DNA of 64,000 bases. It comes from a virus. A model generated the notes under the pieces. It saw only the letters and a program-made list of their open reading frames with translations, was not told the origin of the DNA and searched no databases. The stretch spans positions 1-64,000 of the IMG/VR virus record IMGVR_UViG_3300036781_000806. One strand, given 5' to 3'. Every line of letters begins with the position of its first letter. The first letter of the stretch is position 1. Of the stretch, positions 49,863 to 57,983 are shown piece by piece. The position numbers and the translations under genes are program-made.

Positions 49863-50873
49863 ATGGCAACCCGTGTTCAGGCCCTGAAATTGGGACTCGG
49901 TAAAGCAAAGCAGGCCGACATTACGACCGTGGCTGGCTCCTTCCTGACGTTTGAAAAGACGAACGAGGACGTTACCTCAGTAAACTTCACGACCGAGAAC
50001 GATGCAACGTGGATCGGCAAGGGCAACGAGTTCGTATCGAGCGCTGGTGTGTTCCCCGTAAGCCAGACTCCGCAGAACCGAATCGAGATGTACGGTTCAG
50101 CCGAAATGACCGTGTGGGCGTTCGCCTACGCGCTTGGTCACGTAGCAGAAGCCACCGGCCTTTACACCCTGAAGCCAATCCAAAACGGAACCACGCTCGA
50201 ACTCCCGTACTTCAGCATTTGTGAACAGATGCCAGAGGGAGGATCGGAAGCGATTGACAACGTTTACGTCGGTTGCGCGATGGAGGACGTCGTTTTCACG
50301 CTCAACAGCGGGCCGGGTCTTCAATCCACCAAGGTTACGGCGAATTGGGTAGGCTCCGGCAATTACACCAGTCCTTCCGCCGTCAGCCTTCCAGGTTTGA
50401 CGGCTCAACACTTCATGCCGGGTGCCAGCGCCGCGTTGACGATTCTTGGCACCGATTACGTTGCCGCCAAGACCCTGTTGAACGCCCAGATCGGCTGGAA
50501 GAACAACCTGCTTTTGAACGCTGGCTTCTTCCCCGGCTCCGGAACTCAGAACGGCGCGGCTGTCCGTGGCCGAATGGAAATCGGCGTCCGTCAGCCAAGC
50601 TTCGAGTTCACAGTGCGCTTGCTGAATAGCTCCACCGAGTTCGCTTCCTTGGTCGGCCTGACCAGCGGAACCGCAGTCTTGACGGTCACCTACGATTCGA
50701 CCCACACCGTTACCTTCACGTTCGGCGAGGTTACGTTTGAGTCAGTCACCAACACCGTGGTCGATGGCATCGCCGCCGTTAAGGTCGTCTGCGCCGTCCA
50801 GGACAGCGACGGAACGGGCAACCCCTTGGTTGTCACGGGCAAAGCGGGCAGCATCACCGGAATCGCGCAGTAA
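49863..50873 (+). CDS. Major tail tube protein, module 2
   Basis: 336 residues, begins MATRVQALKLGLGKAKQ. By eye this and the module 1 tube are the most similar large pair (long identical blocks such as NGTTLELPYFSICEQ and FPGSGTQNGAAVRGRMEIG), so mixed tubes are conceivable. Intact, with AGAGGA 12 nt before the ATG. Confidence 0.87.
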   Translation: MATRVQALKLGLGKAKQADITTVAGSFLTFEKTNEDVTSVNFTTENDATWIGKGNEFVSSAGVFPVSQTPQNRIEMYGSAEMTVWAFAYALGHVAEATGLYTLKPIQNGTTLELPYFSICEQMPEGGSEAIDNVYVGCAMEDVVFTLNSGPGLQSTKVTANWVGSGNYTSPSAVSLPGLTAQHFMPGASAALTILGTDYVAAKTLLNAQIGWKNNLLLNAGFFPGSGTQNGAAVRGRMEIGVRQPSFEFTVRLLNSSTEFASLVGLTSGTAVLTVTYDSTHTVTFTFGEVTFESVTNTVVDGIAAVKVVCAVQDSDGTGNPLVVTGKAGSITGIAQ

Positions 50874-50884
50874 CGAGGTCACAA

Positions 50885-51286
50885 ATGGCAACCACCATCA
50901 ATCACACAGTCGTCCGCACCTACAAGAATCAAGGCTCCACTGCCCGCACGCTTTCCGAGACAGTGAGCGGCAACACGGAGCGCAACCTAGCGGTGCAGGT
51001 CGCAGGCACCACCACCAACCATCACGTTGTAATCACTTGGGTACAGGCCGACATTCAGAGCCTCAGCATCACCAGCGACCAAGCCATCACGATCTATACG
51101 AACGCGGCCTCGGGTAGCAGCCCACAGGACACGATTGCGATTGCAGCCGGTCAGGTGTTGATCTGGACGCTGGCAACCGACTTAGTCGCACGTTGCCCAT
51201 TCAGCGACGACGTGACCAGCATCTACATCACCAATTCCGGTTCGACCGCTGCCAACATCTTTATTGACAGCGTGCTCTCGATCTAA
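50885..51286 (+). CDS. Virion structural protein (133 aa), module 2
   Basis: Same length as 24203-24604 and nearly colinear in sequence (TTINHTVVRTYKNQGSTAR, QSLSITSDQAITIYTNAASG). It follows the tail tube gene by 12 nt and is itself followed by an intrinsic terminator. Tail tube decoration or neck role proposed. Confidence 0.72.
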   Translation: MATTINHTVVRTYKNQGSTARTLSETVSGNTERNLAVQVAGTTTNHHVVITWVQADIQSLSITSDQAITIYTNAASGSSPQDTIAIAAGQVLIWTLATDLVARCPFSDDVTSIYITNSGSTAANIFIDSVLSI

Positions 51287-51289
51287 ATA
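51284..51289 (+). promoter_or_regulatory. TAAATA box at end of 50885-51286
   Basis: ATCTAAATACTCAC; contains the stop codon. A transcript from here would meet the terminator at 51310-51343, so as a promoter it would be attenuated. It is 120 nt upstream of the G gene start. Confidence 0.3.
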
Positions 51290-51309
51290 CTCACAACTCC
51301 TTAGACTGC

Positions 51310-51343
51310 GGGCCACATCGCCGACCAGCGTGTGGCCCTTTTT
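51310..51343 (+). terminator. Intrinsic terminator before G gene, module 2
   Basis: GGGCCACA (51310-51317) pairs perfectly with TGTGGCCC (51331-51338), then TTTTT. It splits late module 2 between the tail tube group and the G/GT-tape measure group, so the latter needs its own promoter or antitermination. Confidence 0.85.
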
Positions 51344-51409
51344 CATATCCAGCTACATAGTTCACGAACGAGCAGTTCTGCTCGTCAGCAAGGAGCATCC
51401 AACCATCAC

Positions 51410-51961
51410 ATGTTGTACGGCGAATTGAATACAATCACGCTTTCTGACGGCTCAGCCATTCAAGGTCTCAAGGTTCAGATTCCGCATCCCCGGAAGACCG
51501 CCGTTATCCGGCGTCCGACCGATAAGGAGCTAGACGCCACAAAGGAGAAATTCCGTAAGCTGCTCAAAAAGGACCCGGCCAGCACCGACAAGATGCCGTA
51601 CCTGGATCTGTTCAACGGTATCCGGCTGGATCAAGACGGGGAGGACTTCGACGAGTATGAAGCCGAGCACATCATCGGGTGGGCCATTCAAGCGACGGCG
51701 GATTCAGAAACAATAGGTGAGGAACTGGCCGTTACGATCACGACGCCCACCTGCACGGTTCGCCATTTCCTACGCTTCCCAACCTTCAAAGAAATGCAGA
51801 CCAAGACGGGCGCGGCGTTGTTCGATGCCCTGTTCCTGCGTCAGGAAGGCTACGCGACGGGCTGCGAGATCCCAGCACAGCATCGGGAGCTTGCGATGCG
51901 CGAAGTCATCAAGAATCATCTGTCGATTGACCCGTTCGTCTCGACGGACCCAAACGCCTAA
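51410..51961 (+). CDS. Tail assembly chaperone G-like protein, module 2
   Basis: 183 residues from the ATG at 51410 (MLYGELNTITLSDGS), matching the module 1 start; the open frame to 51332 includes the terminator region and is rejected. Ends STDPNA with TAA at 51959-51961. Shares PTDKELDATKEKF and DEYEAEHIIGWAI with module 1. Binds the tape measure by analogy with lambda gpG. Confidence 0.83.
   Translation: MLYGELNTITLSDGSAIQGLKVQIPHPRKTAVIRRPTDKELDATKEKFRKLLKKDPASTDKMPYLDLFNGIRLDQDGEDFDEYEAEHIIGWAIQATADSETIGEELAVTITTPTCTVRHFLRFPTFKEMQTKTGAALFDALFLRQEGYATGCEIPAQHRELAMREVIKNHLSIDPFVSTDPNA
51949..51955 (+). promoter_or_regulatory. -1 frameshift slippery heptamer, module 2
   Basis: C CCA AAC in the G frame (GAC CCA AAC GCC TAA); a -1 slip reads CGC CTA AAG into the open T frame. 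A 5-bp hairpin CCGGA-AGATTA-TCCGG starts 8 nt downstream, the spacing expected of a stimulatory element. Confidence 0.82.
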
Positions 51962-52434
51962 AGCCGGAAGATTATCCGGACCCGCCAACCTTGCGGTTCC
52001 TCATCAACCGGCAACTCCGACGCGACTCCCTGTGCGCGGGCGGTCCAGACGGCGCGGTGCGCTGCCCTGTCAGGATGCAAGATCCGCTCATGATCTGCGA
52101 CGATTGCGGAGCACGACACCGACGGTACAACCAGGACTGCCCATCATGCGGATCGCCCGACACCACCACCGTGCAATGTGACGACTGCCCGGTGAAACGC
52201 CTAGACGAACTTATGCGCTCTGACGCGGGTGCGTTGCTGCCACAGGTGTATGAACTCAACCGAGCAGCCGAAACATTCAACATCGACTGGGGCGACGTGT
52301 CGGCCACGATGGGCAAAGGGTTGGACATCCTCAAGCAGGAACTCAACAAGCTGCACTCCGAACACATGGAGTCGGCCAAGCAGAAACCGGCCAGCATCGA
52401 CTGGGCTAAGGTGAAGCGCTCAAACGGTAAATAA
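51955..52434 (+). CDS. gpT-like -1 frameshift extension with zinc ribbon, module 2
   Basis: About 159 residues joined to G by the frameshift (341 aa in total). EDYPDPPTLRFLINRQL is followed by three C-x2-C pairs (CDDC, CPSC, CDDC) and a helical C-terminus rich in Lys/Glu. Only a TTG at 51991 could start it independently near the beginning, with no ribosome binding site. The zinc ribbon in a GT-type chaperone is conserved in both modules. Confidence 0.76.
   Translation, partial: RLKPEDYPDPPTLRFLINRQLRRDSLCAGGPDGAVRCPVRMQDPLMICDDCGARHRRYNQDCPSCGSPDTTTVQCDDCPVKRLDELMRSDAGALLPQVYELNRAAETFNIDWGDVSATMGKGLDILKQELNKLHSEHMESAKQKPASIDWAKVKRSNGK
52428..52433 (+). promoter_or_regulatory. TAAATA box before gp10-like gene, module 2
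   Basis: CGGTAAATAACGGTG: overlaps the T-frame stop and ends 5 nt before the GTG at 52439. Counterpart of 22686-22691. Confidence 0.4.
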
Positions 52435-52438
52435 CGGT

Positions 52439-52876
52439 GTGAAAATAACCAGAGCGCGTTTCACCCTGAGTCCGTTTTCCTCCGAGCAAATGGCTGGCAT
52501 CGGCAAGGTGCTCGCCAAATCGATCCGGGATCGCATCGGATCGGGCCTCAACGCCCTCGACCAATCAGCCAAGCCTCTGAGACCAGGACGGCGCGGCAAG
52601 AAGGGCTACCCAGAGTACAAACAAGCCCATGGGATCGCGCCCGTTCGCAACTGGACCTGGACCGGGCGCACGTTGCGGAGCCTGCAGGTGCTCTCCGTCA
52701 ATCAGAACCGTGGAACGATCGGCTTCGTAGACGCGATGGGCGACCAGAAGGCGCACTATAACAATCTGATTGAAAAGGCGTTCGCAGTCAGCCCCAAAGA
52801 TGCGGTGGCGCTGCGCCAAGCCGTTTACGACACGTTCCGATCAGAAAAGCCAATTCAATTCCGGCGCGTAGCCTGA
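52439..52876 (+). CDS. HK97 gp10-like/lambda Z-like minor tail protein, module 2
   Basis: 145 residues, GTG start as in module 1. TWTGRTLRSLQVLSVNQNRG and FVDAMGDQKAHYNN are identical blocks with 22228-22680. Tail completion or joining role inferred from position and family. Confidence 0.76.
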   Translation: MKITRARFTLSPFSSEQMAGIGKVLAKSIRDRIGSGLNALDQSAKPLRPGRRGKKGYPEYKQAHGIAPVRNWTWTGRTLRSLQVLSVNQNRGTIGFVDAMGDQKAHYNNLIEKAFAVSPKDAVALRQAVYDTFRSEKPIQFRRVA

Positions 52877-52916
52877 TGCTTCCGGAAGTGTTGGCGAATG
52901 ATAGCATTCAAAGGTA

Positions 52917-53603
52917 ATGTCTATAAGCGTCTCATTCGGGAATCCAACCATTCTGATGCGATCTTACTTTTCCTCTCACCACCTGTGGGCGGCGCGGTAC
53001 TTCGTCGTCCGAGCAATAGAAGTCGAAGCTCGCCAAAAAGACATTCCTCGATTCGACTTGGAGCAGCGGGCCTTTGTTACGGGTGCGATCCTTTCATCTG
53101 TGGCGTTCCTAGAAGCAGCCATTAACGAGGTGTTAAAGGATGTGGCCGATGGACATGAGAGCTACATTTCTCCTATTGCTCCTACCGCCAGTGCTGAAAT
53201 AAAGGCTTTCTGGGAGTCAGCAGGGAACGGCGCTCGGTTGTCGGGGCCGGTTCTGGATAGGTATCAGGCCGTCCTACGGTTTTGTGGCGAAGCGGAATTC
53301 TCCAAAGGGCAAGCGCCCTATCAGGACGCGGATTCAGTGACAAAGCTCCGTAATGAATTAATACACTACATGCCCGAAACTCTCGGGGGCGAGAATCAAC
53401 ATAAGCTCGGGCAACGGCTCTCAAAAAGTTTCCCAACGAACCCTCTGTTAGTTGGTTCGGGGAATCCCTACTTCCCTGACCACTGCCTAGGCAGTCCTTG
53501 CGCGGACTGGGCCGTCAATTCTGTGCGGGCCTTTGCTGACAGCTTCTTCAACAAGATTGGCGTTTCCCCCAACTACATGCGTGTCAACTTTCCTGCGGTC
53601 TAG
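52917..53603 (+). CDS. HEPN-like protein (moron), 228 aa
   Basis: A mostly helical protein inserted between gp10-like and tape measure genes, the same slot used by 21896-22231 in module 1. LRNELIHYMPE (about 141-151) contains the R-x4-H signature of HEPN ribonucleases, and AFLEAAINEVLKD upstream is a typical HEPN helix. AAAGGT precedes the ATG. HEPN proteins often serve as toxins or defence effectors; here that is inferred from the motif alone. Confidence 0.68.
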   Translation: MSISVSFGNPTILMRSYFSSHHLWAARYFVVRAIEVEARQKDIPRFDLEQRAFVTGAILSSVAFLEAAINEVLKDVADGHESYISPIAPTASAEIKAFWESAGNGARLSGPVLDRYQAVLRFCGEAEFSKGQAPYQDADSVTKLRNELIHYMPETLGGENQHKLGQRLSKSFPTNPLLVGSGNPYFPDHCLGSPCADWAVNSVRAFADSFFNKIGVSPNYMRVNFPAV

Positions 53604-53624
53604 TCGCACCAAGCACCTTTCCCA

Positions 53625-53630
53625 TAAATA
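53625..53630 (+). promoter_or_regulatory. TAAATA box before tape measure, module 2
   Basis: CCCATAAATACTCCTATGGG: ends 5 nt before the ATG at 53636, with no Shine-Dalgarno sequence. CATAAATAC is shared with the module 1 tape measure (21830) and hub (17020) boxes. Confidence 0.5.
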
Positions 53631-53635
53631 CTCCT

Positions 53636-56600
53636 ATGGGTTTGGAAACGGTTGTCTATGAAATCGACACACGGTCAACGCTAAAAGCGTTACAAACCAT
53701 CAATGATGCGGTCACGCAGGGCGAAGGCAAGCTCAGCGAGCATAACCAAAAGCTCAGCGATGCGTTTTCCAAAGTTTCCAACGACCTAGTAAAGTTCTCC
53801 GACAAAGCAACCCAATCACAGGAGCGGTTTCTAAAATCGCTAGAGCGGCAGGCTGACTTAGCGGGCAAGTCGGGCGTCGATAAGCTGATTGCAGATCGTG
53901 ACCGGCTCATCCGGAAATACCAGGACGATGAAAAAGCGGTGGATCGCGTCACCGCTGCCTACAAGAAGCTGATCGCCGCCGAACAGGGCGGAGGCCAGAA
54001 CAATCTCCAGAAGTTTGGCCAGAGCATCACCCAGTTCATTCAAAACCCGCTACAAGCGGCTGGTGGTCAGGCCACCACGTTCCTGGAAGGCATCGGACCC
54101 GTAGCGGCTGGCATCGCCTCCGTCGCGACGGCTGCTGTCGCTCTTGGCGTCGCTCTTTATAAGGATGTGGAAGCGTTCGGCGAAGCATCGGAACGGCTTA
54201 TCAATCTGTCTGCCTCAACCGGCATCGCGGTCGGAGACCTGGACAAGCTGCAGGCGATGGCGAAGTTGACCGGCACCGACATTTCCTCGATCACTCGCGC
54301 CGCGACCACCATGGACGAGGCCCTGGAAGAAGGCGGCGAGAAGGGCAAGAAGCTCGCCGACAATCTGGCTAAGCTCCATGTCTCCACGATTGATTTCAAT
54401 GGTGCGCAGAAGCAGGGCGGCGAGATCCTAGGTGAAGTGTTCCACCGGCTGGCGCAAGTTTCAGACCAAACGGAACGGATCGGCCTAGCAGCCGAAATCA
54501 TGGGACCGAAGGTCTCCCGTAACTTCCTGCCCATCATCCAGAACCTGGATGCTCTCAACCAGAAAGCAGAAGAGCTTGGTTTCGGGATGCGCGACGGCCT
54601 GATTAAAGAGGGAGCCGAGGCCGCTGAAACGCTGCATGAAATGAGCTTACGCTTTGACATTCTCGAAGGCAAGATAGCCGGGTTTGTGATTGGCGCGGTC
54701 AAATGGCTGGCACCGTTTAAGGACAGCATCCTAGAGGCGTTTAGTCCGTTGCTCGAAGCGCTCAGCCTGTTGGACCGCTACAACGCAGCGGTTCGAGACG
54801 CCGAGTCAAAGAAGTACGACCTGTCAGGCGGTAGCAAGACCCTCGATGTTTTCAAACAGAAGAACATCGCATCTGCGCAAGCCTTCAATTCCGCGCAGGG
54901 CTTGAATCAGGAAGACGCCATCAAGCAGAAGATCAAGGACCTGGAAGAGCAGAAGCAAAAGGCCCAACTCATCATCGACACCGCCGCACGTGGCCAGCTT
55001 GCAGACCGGCCATCGCTTGTTAAAGCCGAGCACGATGTTACCAAGTCGAATCAGCAGATCGAAGCCAACAAGAAGCTGTTGGAGCAGATCAGCCAGCGCA
55101 AAGAGTTTTTGAAACAGTTGCACGAGCAGGAGCTTGGCGCTGGCGATTCTGAACTCTCCGCGTACGACCGCATCATCGCCAAGCGTGACGAGCAGATCCA
55201 GAAGGCGAAAGAACTCGGTTTCGTGGGTTCGCAGCTTGCCCAAGTCACCGCGACAGAAAACAAGAATGCCATTCGTGACATCGACCTGTTGAATCAGCGG
55301 CTGGACGCTCAGCAGGCTAAGGAGCTAAAAGCAATCGCGGTAACTGAGGCCCGCGCCAACTTGCACCAGCAGCAGGCACGCCAGCTACAGATTCCCATTC
55401 GTGATCTTGGTCAAAAAGGCGTCACGGCATCAGACATAGAGGCCGACATTGCAGCGGCCACGCAGCAAAAGCTGTTATTTGCTCAGCAGGAGCACGACCA
55501 AGAGATTTCGCTCGCCAATGAATTGAAGCTGTCGAACGGCCAAACAGACGAGCGAGCAAAACAGCTAGCCATCGCGCACGCCGACTCGCAGTTGCGTCAG
55601 GAAGCGGGCCAGATCGAGACGGATCGAGAGAAGCATCTCAGCGATCTGCGCCAGAAGCAGATAGACCAGCACCGAGCCTTCCAGGAAGAGCTATCCAAGA
55701 TCACGTCGGGCGGAGCCGCCGACGATGTGAAGTCGCGCTCTGGCCTACTCTCAAAGCTCTCAACGCTCAACCGGAAAGACGACCGGCAAGGCGTCATCGA
55801 AGACGAACTCAAAATCAAGATTGACGAAGCCAACCAGCTTGCCAAGATTGAGCTTGACCGGATCAGCCGAGAGGAGGACGGCTATCAGGCCAGCCTCAGC
55901 GCCGAAAAAGCATTGCGGCAACTCAAAAAGGAAACGGACGACGCCCACTCTGAGGCGATCTTGCAACAGGCAGAGCTTCAGCACCAGCAGTTTGAACAGG
56001 TGAAGTCCGAAGCTGAGAAGCTCTACAACACGCTCTTTACTAAGCCCAAGGATTTCGGGAAGGATTTAGCCAGCACGCTGCATTCAGCGTTTTTGAAGCC
56101 AGTCACGGAAGGCTTCGCAGGCGTCACGTCGCGTGCGCTCCAGCCGTTGATTTACGGTCGGGATGGAAAGTCAGGAATCGCGGGCGCGTTCGGTAACTTG
56201 TTCGGCGGAGCCGACAAGCCTGACAAGCTCACGCTGTCCAACGACCAGAACACCAGGGCCACGGATCAGAACACCGCTACTCTGTACGGACTCACCACCA
56301 TTATGTCTCGTGGGTTGGGTCTTCCGGCTCCTCCCGCACCATCCGGCCTCGCAGGAGCCTCAGTATCCCTGTCGGTATCCGGGAGTGGCTCCGGAGGTTC
56401 TTCTGGGCCTCTCTCGATACTCGGACGGCTGGCCGGGATCGGCTCAGCGCCCATCGTGATCCCGCCGTCCTCGAACGGTAACTTCGGTGGTGGGTCATCG
56501 GGTGTGGCGGCGATCTCCAGCGGCATCAGCTTTCCAGAGCTAGGCACGGGTGAAGACCTCGGCACCAGCATCACCACGCCTTCCGCGCCGATGTTCGGCT

Positions 56601-57523
56601 CCGAGAGTCTCGGTCTGCCTCCGGGTCTCAGGATTCCCAGCGGCACGGGCGGCTTTGGCAGCGTTCTAAACGGCCTCGGCGGGAAAGGTGGGTTCAACCT
56701 CTCCAGCTTGAAAGGCATCAACTGGGGTTCATTCTCACACGCGGGTGATTTCACGGGCGCGGGCGGTGCCAAGGTCTCAGGTGGTGGCCGCATAACGGGC
56801 GTTAACGGTCTTGCAGGAGCGGCGTTGTTCGCGGGTGGATCGCAGTTAGCCGAGGCTGGCTTGCTAGGTAACGCACGCGGAACTGGCCTAGGCATTTTGG
56901 AGGCGGGTGCCGGTGGTGCTGCACTCGGCATGAAATTTGGTGGTCCTCTCGGCGCGGCTATCGGCGCTGCTGCTGGTGTGTTGGCTGGCGTTGGTGAAAA
57001 GCTGGCGGGTGTTGAATCGCCGGTCAACGAAGCCAAGCGCCTTGTGAAGCAAAAATACAGCGTCACGATTGACACGCAGTTTGCGCAGAAGATCGTGCAG
57101 ACTGCACAACAGAAGTACGGCGGCAAAGTCTCGCTGGCCGTCATGGATCCGGAAATCCGGAACGCTCTCATGGTCTACGCTTCGGGCACCGGCCAGAAAG
57201 TGCCGTTGTCGAGCACGATGCCGCACGCAGGCAACTTGGCGATGTCTGGAGGCCAGCTCCAGCAGGAAGCCTCCTACATGTTCGGGCAGGCGTACACATA
57301 TCAATCGAATCTGCCCAGCTACGGCAACGTCAGCAGCACCACGCTACCCAACACGAGTCCTGCCATCAGCCTGCACATTGATGGTCAAGCTGCTGGTGCA
57401 TTCATGGCCGGTCAGGTAGTGACGCCCGATTTCGTGCAGCAGCAAGCCAGCCAAGCTGCAAACTACTCGAATGGACGAGTCCAGAACTCAGCAACCTTGA
57501 ACCAGCCGTTGCTCTACGTCTAA
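53636..57523 (+). CDS. Tape measure protein, module 2
   Basis: 1295 residues. The N-terminal coiled coil (MGLETVVYEIDTRSTLKALQT) and the C-terminal domain (QKYGGKVSLAVMDPEIRNA, MFGQAYTYQSNLPSYG) are nearly the same as in module 1, while the central Gln/Lys/Glu-rich coil is longer and diverged. A hydrophobic stretch near 155-180. At about 0.15 nm per residue the tail would be about 190 nm, against about 170 nm for module 1. Confidence 0.88.
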   Translation: MGLETVVYEIDTRSTLKALQTINDAVTQGEGKLSEHNQKLSDAFSKVSNDLVKFSDKATQSQERFLKSLERQADLAGKSGVDKLIADRDRLIRKYQDDEKAVDRVTAAYKKLIAAEQGGGQNNLQKFGQSITQFIQNPLQAAGGQATTFLEGIGPVAAGIASVATAAVALGVALYKDVEAFGEASERLINLSASTGIAVGDLDKLQAMAKLTGTDISSITRAATTMDEALEEGGEKGKKLADNLAKLHVSTIDFNGAQKQGGEILGEVFHRLAQVSDQTERIGLAAEIMGPKVSRNFLPIIQNLDALNQKAEELGFGMRDGLIKEGAEAAETLHEMSLRFDILEGKIAGFVIGAVKWLAPFKDSILEAFSPLLEALSLLDRYNAAVRDAESKKYDLSGGSKTLDVFKQKNIASAQAFNSAQGLNQEDAIKQKIKDLEEQKQKAQLIIDTAARGQLADRPSLVKAEHDVTKSNQQIEANKKLLEQISQRKEFLKQLHEQELGAGDSELSAYDRIIAKRDEQIQKAKELGFVGSQLAQVTATENKNAIRDIDLLNQRLDAQQAKELKAIAVTEARANLHQQQARQLQIPIRDLGQKGVTASDIEADIAAATQQKLLFAQQEHDQEISLANELKLSNGQTDERAKQLAIAHADSQLRQEAGQIETDREKHLSDLRQKQIDQHRAFQEELSKITSGGAADDVKSRSGLLSKLSTLNRKDDRQGVIEDELKIKIDEANQLAKIELDRISREEDGYQASLSAEKALRQLKKETDDAHSEAILQQAELQHQQFEQVKSEAEKLYNTLFTKPKDFGKDLASTLHSAFLKPVTEGFAGVTSRALQPLIYGRDGKSGIAGAFGNLFGGADKPDKLTLSNDQNTRATDQNTATLYGLTTIMSRGLGLPAPPAPSGLAGASVSLSVSGSGSGGSSGPLSILGRLAGIGSAPIVIPPSSNGNFGGGSSGVAAISSGISFPELGTGEDLGTSITTPSAPMFGSESLGLPPGLRIPSGTGGFGSVLNGLGGKGGFNLSSLKGINWGSFSHAGDFTGAGGAKVSGGGRITGVNGLAGAALFAGGSQLAEAGLLGNARGTGLGILEAGAGGAALGMKFGGPLGAAIGAAAGVLAGVGEKLAGVESPVNEAKRLVKQKYSVTIDTQFAQKIVQTAQQKYGGKVSLAVMDPEIRNALMVYASGTGQKVPLSSTMPHAGNLAMSGGQLQQEASYMFGQAYTYQSNLPSYGNVSSTTLPNTSPAISLHIDGQAAGAFMAGQVVTPDFVQQQASQAANYSNGRVQNSATLNQPLLYV

Positions 57524-57524
57524 G

Positions 57525-57983
57525 ATGCCGATGAACCTTGTAACAGCGAGTCCGCAGGGCGTTTTGCCCCAGATGCTCTACACAGCATTTGAGGAATCGC
57601 GCGTCTTCCCGATGTTGAGCCAGCAGTACCACGACAAAACCGTGGAGCGCTCGTTGATCCAGGATGGTGTGAACGCGCCCGAGTCGATCCGATCCTGGAA
57701 ACTATCGGTGCGCCTGACGAGCTACCAGGATCTCGACGGACCGGGAGCGCTACAGCTTGCCACGCTCCGAGACTTTTACGCCGCCCATCTCGGAGGCTTG
57801 GTTCCGTTTTACTGGTACCACCCGTTTGAACAGTCGGATGGAACGCCGGTTGGCTCCAACTACGACCCAACCGGCGACTCGGAGCCGGGACGTCACGTCG
57901 TGAAGTTTCGGAACCAAAGCTGGCAGGAGACGACCGACATGTCGATGACCAATGTGTCGTTTGAGCTGCTGGAAATCGCCTAG
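57525..57983 (+). CDS. Minor tail protein (gpM-like position), module 2
   Basis: 152 residues, begins MPMNLVTASPQGVLPQMLYT. Last recognisable gene of module 2. It shares LIQDGVNAPESIRSWKLS, FYWYHPFEQ and ETTDMSMTNVSFEL with 17977-18432. The hub gene that follows in module 1 is missing here; noncoding AT-rich DNA follows at once. Confidence 0.78.
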   Translation: MPMNLVTASPQGVLPQMLYTAFEESRVFPMLSQQYHDKTVERSLIQDGVNAPESIRSWKLSVRLTSYQDLDGPGALQLATLRDFYAAHLGGLVPFYWYHPFEQSDGTPVGSNYDPTGDSEPGRHVVKFRNQSWQETTDMSMTNVSFELLEIA

